Assembly: GCF_019203185.1 (NCBI RefSeq)
Contig: NZ_CP078093.1
Coordinates: forward strand, 558,001-622,000
DNA from: Crassaminicella indica
Lineage (GTDB): Bacteria; Bacillota; Clostridia; Peptostreptococcales; Thermotaleaceae
DNA: 64,000 bases
Reading direction: 5' to 3'
Shown: in pieces, positions 57,609 through 64,000 of the stretch
Layout of the letters: each line of letters opens with the position of its first letter
Numbering within the stretch: the stretch's first letter is position 1
Translations under genes and position numbers: made by a program
The notes under the pieces: generated by a model
The model's input: the letters and a program-made list of their open reading frames with translations, nothing else
Databases searched by the model: none
What the model was told of the DNA's origin: nothing

Positions 57609-58151
57609 CTATTTTTTTAAACTCTCACAAACACCGCATTTAATCCCAATCATTTTATCTAAAAATGTGATTTCTTCAAACTCATCTATAAACATAGGAG
57701 CTTCTTTTTTTAATATTTCCATATGCTCTTTACACAGCTTTTTGCTTTTAGCATGATAAAATATATCTGGAAGCACAGGTAATTTTTCTATTAATACACA
57801 GCTTTCATTTACTGCTTCACTACTTGCTAATACAAGTGCAATTTCTCCATTTGTATTCTGCATATCTACTGTTTTGTAGTCTTTATTATATTTCTTAGCT
57901 ATATCCATAAACTTTTCTATGACAGTATCTAAGACACTGCTTTCTACAATGATTTTATCAACTCTTTCATCCTTGCATTTTTCTTCTACAACTTTTACTG
58001 CTTCTTTTCTATTTATTTGTTCAAAGGTCAATGCAAAAACAACTCTTTCTCGAAATTCTCCAAGCCATCGTCTTTTTTCATCTGCTTTGATTTGTGGCGT
58101 TCCTGATAATCCATAATTTATATATTTTTCTAATTCGCTTTGCTTCTCCAT
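57609..58151 (-). CDS. YueI-family protein (DUF1694)
   Basis: 180 residues. YGLSGTPQIKADEKRRWLGEF and RERVVFALTFEQINRKEA match the YueI/DUF1694 pattern. The C-terminus adds two cysteines (IKCGVCESLKK) that may bind metal. Unknown function. It lies between the atp operon and ywmB on the same strand. Confidence 0.8.
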   Translation of the reverse strand: MEKQSELEKYINYGLSGTPQIKADEKRRWLGEFRERVVFALTFEQINRKEAVKVVEEKCKDERVDKIIVESSVLDTVIEKFMDIAKKYNKDYKTVDMQNTNGEIALVLASSEAVNESCVLIEKLPVLPDIFYHAKSKKLCKEHMEILKKEAPMFIDEFEEITFLDKMIGIKCGVCESLKK

Positions 58152-58242
58152 AAACTACCCCCATTTCTAAAGTTCCTGAACATTATTGCATTTTTCATAG
58201 CTATTGTCAATCTTATTTTTTCGCTTTATATGTGTTCTATGC

Positions 58243-58279
58243 AATAAAAATCCCAAACACAATTGTGTCTGGGATTTTT
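58243..58279 (-). terminator. Terminator of the atp operon
   Basis: AAAAATCCCA and TGGGATTTTT close a long imperfect stem with inner ACAC...GTGT, directly after atpC. Confidence 0.85.
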
Positions 58280-58281
58280 AT

Positions 58282-58686
58282 TTATTCACCCTTTGCTACT
58301 CTTATTCGCGTTAAAGCTCTTTTTAGAGCTGCTTTTGCTCTTAAAGCATCTGTATTTTCCTGAGGATTTTTAAGATGCTCTTCAGCTCTTTTTTTAGCTG
58401 CTTTTGCCCTTTCTATATCTATCTCTTCAGGCCATTCAGCTGAGTCTGTAATAATTGTCGTTTTATCCTCTTTGATCTGAATGAAGCCTCCTGCACATGC
58501 AGCTTCTTTATATTTTCCATTTTGCTTTATTTTCAATACACCGATTTCTAAGGGGCTTACTGTAAACATATGGTCTTTTAAAATACCCATATCCCCTTGA
58601 ATAGTTCTTACTACAATTCTTTCCACTTGACCTTCAAAAAATCTCCGATCAGGTGTAACAATTTCCAATTGGAAAGTAGAAGCCAT
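58282..58686 (-). CDS. atpC: ATP synthase epsilon subunit
   Basis: 134 residues from an ATG preceded by GGAGGTGAAG. The frame continues to 58716, but that would overlap atpD's end. The beta-sandwich half (FQLEIVTPDRRFFEGQV) and the C-terminal helical hairpin with ALKRALTRIRVAKGE are both present. It couples rotation and regulates F1. Last gene of the operon. Confidence 0.95.
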   Translation of the reverse strand: MASTFQLEIVTPDRRFFEGQVERIVVRTIQGDMGILKDHMFTVSPLEIGVLKIKQNGKYKEAACAGGFIQIKEDKTTIITDSAEWPEEIDIERAKAAKKRAEEHLKNPQENTDALRAKAALKRALTRIRVAKGE

Positions 58687-58723
58687 TTCTTCACCTCCAT
58701 AGTCAGGTAGAAGCATACTTACA

Positions 58724-60124
<1,401 letters not shown>

Positions 60125-60148
60125 TCACATCCTTTCCTTCAGCTAGAG

Positions 60149-61009
60149 CTATTTTAGTGCCTCAGCTCCACCAACAATTTCAGCAATTTCTTGTGTGATC
60201 GCTGCTTGACGAGCTCTATTGTAATTTAATGTTAATTTGCTAATCATTTCCTCTGCATTATCTGTAGCATTTTCCATAGCTACCCTTCTTGCCCCTTGTT
60301 CACTAGCAGAAGCTTCTACTAATGCACCATATATTGTACTCTCAATATATTTAGGTACAATGTAGTTTAATAAGCTTTCCGGAGAAGGATCATAAGAAAC
60401 ATATTCAAAGCTTTCCTTTTTCTCTGTATTATCATCCATGCTCAGCGGAAGCAGTTTAATAACCTCTGGCTTTTGGGATACAGTACTTATAAACTGTGTA
60501 TATACAAGATATACTTCATCTATCATTTTTTTCTCATATAATTTAAGTACGAGATTGCTTATTTTTTTTGCATCACTATATGTTGGCTTTTCTGAAATAT
60601 GGATGAACTCTCCATCTAATTCATATTTCCTGTTCCTGAAATAATCTCGTCCTTTAGATCCTACCGCTACAACAGATACCCCTTGTTTTTGTTCCATATT
60701 TTCTAATGCTTTTTTAATGACATTGATATTATAGCCTCCACATAAGCCTCTATCTGCTGTTATCACAATATAACAGCTTCTTTTGATATCTCTTTTTTCT
60801 AAAAACTTATGCTTAATTCCTTTAACATTTGAAAATATATCTTTGACTGTATCTTGAATAGTATGGAAATAAGGTCTTGATCTTTCAGCACGCTCTCTTG
60901 CACGTCTTAATTTTGCTGATGATACAAGCTCCATCGCCTTTGTAATTTGCTTTGTACTGTTTACACTTTTGATTCTGCGCTTTATATCACGCATACCCAT
61001 CCCTGCCAT
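60149..61009 (-). CDS. atpG: ATP synthase gamma subunit
   Basis: 286 residues from an ATG with GGAGGTGA upstream at the right distance; the frame is open to 61027. The two coiled-coil ends are MRDIKRRIKSVNSTKQITKAM and LNYNRARQAAITQEIAEIVGGAEAL. It forms the rotating central stalk. Confidence 0.96.
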   Translation of the reverse strand: MAGMGMRDIKRRIKSVNSTKQITKAMELVSSAKLRRARERAERSRPYFHTIQDTVKDIFSNVKGIKHKFLEKRDIKRSCYIVITADRGLCGGYNINVIKKALENMEQKQGVSVVAVGSKGRDYFRNRKYELDGEFIHISEKPTYSDAKKISNLVLKLYEKKMIDEVYLVYTQFISTVSQKPEVIKLLPLSMDDNTEKKESFEYVSYDPSPESLLNYIVPKYIESTIYGALVEASASEQGARRVAMENATDNAEEMISKLTLNYNRARQAAITQEIAEIVGGAEALK

Positions 61010-61027
61010 ATATTCACCTCCATCCAT

Positions 61028-61097
61028 AACGGTTAACGTTTAGGGGCTATCGTTAGCCGTTCGTGGTTAGCCCTTAGCCAGTCGGTGGCAGGCTTTT
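61028..61097 (-). repeat. G+C-rich short-repeat insert between atpA and atpG
   Basis: Within an otherwise compact operon, about 70 bp of G+C-rich DNA contain repeats of GTTAGCC (for example CGTTAGCCG, GGTTAGCCC, CTTAGCCA). They can pair as TAAGGGCTA with TAGCCCCTA. Its base composition differs from both flanking genes. Confidence 0.6.
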
Positions 61098-62630
<1,533 letters not shown>

Positions 62631-63173
62631 CTAAACTAATATTTGTGCAAGGTCTTTTTTCATTGTATCAAGACGGCTTTGAATTGTGCCATCGATTACC
62701 TTGTCTCCTACTTTTACTAAAGCTCCACCAATAATAGATGGATCTACAATATTTTTAAGCTGTACCTTCTTTCCTATTGTGATTGAAAGTTTATTTTCAA
62801 GCATCAATTTTTCTTCATCCTTCAGAGGCACAGCCGTAGTTACTGTACCTTCTATCATATTATTATGATCATTTGCAAGCTTTTTAAATAGCTTTGCAAT
62901 CCCTTCAAAATACATGGTTCTTCTTTTATCTATAAGGATTTTCAAAAAATTCATCATTTCAGTACTGATCTTTTCTTTAAAAGTCTCTTCTATGATCTTT
63001 TTTTTCTCATCTTTACTGATTTGAGGAGTATTATACAACTGATAAAAATCTGGATAAGCTTTAAAAGCATCTAAAACAAAAAGTATTTCTTCTTTTAAGC
63101 TCTCTAACTGATTTCCCTCAACAGCTACTTCAAATAACGCATCTGCATAAGTTTTTTCTATTAATTTTGCCAT
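62631..63173 (-). CDS. atpH: ATP synthase delta subunit
   Basis: 180 residues. KTYADALFEVAVEGNQLESL is the N-terminal helical bundle and DPSIIGGALVKVGDKVIDGTI is the conserved C-terminal segment. It joins F1 to the peripheral stalk. It overlaps atpF by 13 bp. Confidence 0.95.
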   Translation of the reverse strand: MAKLIEKTYADALFEVAVEGNQLESLKEEILFVLDAFKAYPDFYQLYNTPQISKDEKKKIIEETFKEKISTEMMNFLKILIDKRRTMYFEGIAKLFKKLANDHNNMIEGTVTTAVPLKDEEKLMLENKLSITIGKKVQLKNIVDPSIIGGALVKVGDKVIDGTIQSRLDTMKKDLAQILV

Positions 63174-63664
63174 CTAGCGTCCCCTACCTCATCAATAAAT
63201 TCTTTTATCAAGCCACGATGCTCTTTTTCATCTAAAGTCTTATCAATGATTTTGCTAGCAGCTATGAGTGCAAGGGAAGCCATTTCATTTTTAAGTTCAT
63301 TCACAGCTTGTTCTTGCTTTCTCTTTATTTCTAATTCAGCTCTTTCTAATATTTGAGAAGCCTCTTTTTCTGCATTCTTTATTATTTGATCTGCTCTTTT
63401 TTCTGCTCTTTTAGATGCTTCCTTTATAAGCTGTCTACCTTCTTCTTCTGCAAGCTGAAGCTTTGTTTCATATTCTTTTTTTCTTTTCTCTGCTTCTTTA
63501 TTTTTTTCTTCAGCTTCTTTTATTGATGCTAAAATATTATCCTGTCTTGACTGCATAAATTCATGAACAGGCTTGAAAAGGACTATCTTTAAAGCTATAA
63601 ATAATATAAGCATATTAGCAATCTGCAATATAATCGTCCAGTTCAATTCCACTAATCCTGTCAT
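63161..63664 (-). CDS. atpF: ATP synthase b subunit
   Basis: 167 residues with one membrane helix (about 8-28) and a long charged helix rich in A, E, K and R that dimerises as the peripheral stalk. Standard length for a clostridial AtpF. Confidence 0.94.
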   Translation of the reverse strand: MTGLVELNWTIILQIANMLILFIALKIVLFKPVHEFMQSRQDNILASIKEAEEKNKEAEKRKKEYETKLQLAEEEGRQLIKEASKRAEKRADQIIKNAEKEASQILERAELEIKRKQEQAVNELKNEMASLALIAASKIIDKTLDEKEHRGLIKEFIDEVGDARWQN

Positions 63665-63721
63665 AGTATAGCTGCCTCCTTTCTAAACAGATAATCTGCT
63701 TTTTTAGATAGATCTTAAATA

Positions 63722-64000
<279 letters not shown>

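Overview
The window looks like a chromosomal segment of an anaerobic, endospore-forming, flagellated low-G+C Firmicute of the class Clostridia. The evidence is AT-rich DNA, spoIID/spoIIQ/spoIIID sporulation genes, a Bacillus/Clostridium-type mbl-flhO-flhP-fabZ neighbourhood, a PyrR-type attenuator and an F-type ATP synthase whose c subunit carries a sodium-binding signature. I cannot name the genus from this sequence alone. Nearly every gene is on the minus strand, so the window reads right to left.

1-5.4 kb: the tail of a PLP aminotransferase, then a complete rrn operon (16S, tRNA-Ala, 23S, 5S) with tandem promoters and RNase III processing stems. 5.4-7.0 kb: three tandem MITE-like repeats, then a plus-strand DUF421/DUF4363 pair. 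7.0-9.8 kb: pyrF-pyrK-pyrD behind a PyrR attenuator. 9.8-14.3 kb: a SWIM-domain SNF2 helicase and an unrecognised partner.

14.3-19.4 kb: an accessory island of nucleotidyltransferase/HEPN pairs. One pair has the GSX10DXD and RX4HXY motifs of MntA/HepT (type VII) toxin-antitoxin systems. The island also holds decayed HEPN copies, a small coiled-coil protein, a recurrent hairpin terminator and a segmental duplication whose second copy is split by an IS3-family element.

19.4-48.5 kb: a large surface-polysaccharide locus. It has galU, a HAD hydrolase, an ATP-grasp protein, two initiating sugar-phosphate transferases, three SDR-type sugar enzymes, seven glycosyltransferase genes or remnants, a Wzx flippase, three Wzy/ligase-like membrane proteins, a DegT aminotransferase, a VanZ-like protein and a Wzz-type chain-length protein. 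The middle (34-42 kb) is eroded by an IS630-like element, a second damaged IS3 copy, decayed genes and one inverted gene, which suggests a variable serotype-like region.

48.5-64 kb: conserved core genes. These are fabZ, a FlgJ-like rod protein, flhP, flhO, mbl, spoIIID (inverted relative to its neighbours), a spoIIQ-type M23 protein, spoIID, murA, ywmB, a YueI-family gene and the ATP synthase operon atpEFHAGDC. The most notable signals are the MNT/HEPN island, the MITE array whose ends resemble the resident IS630, the sodium signature in AtpE, the inverted spoIIID, and structured intercistronic elements in the flagellar and atp operons.
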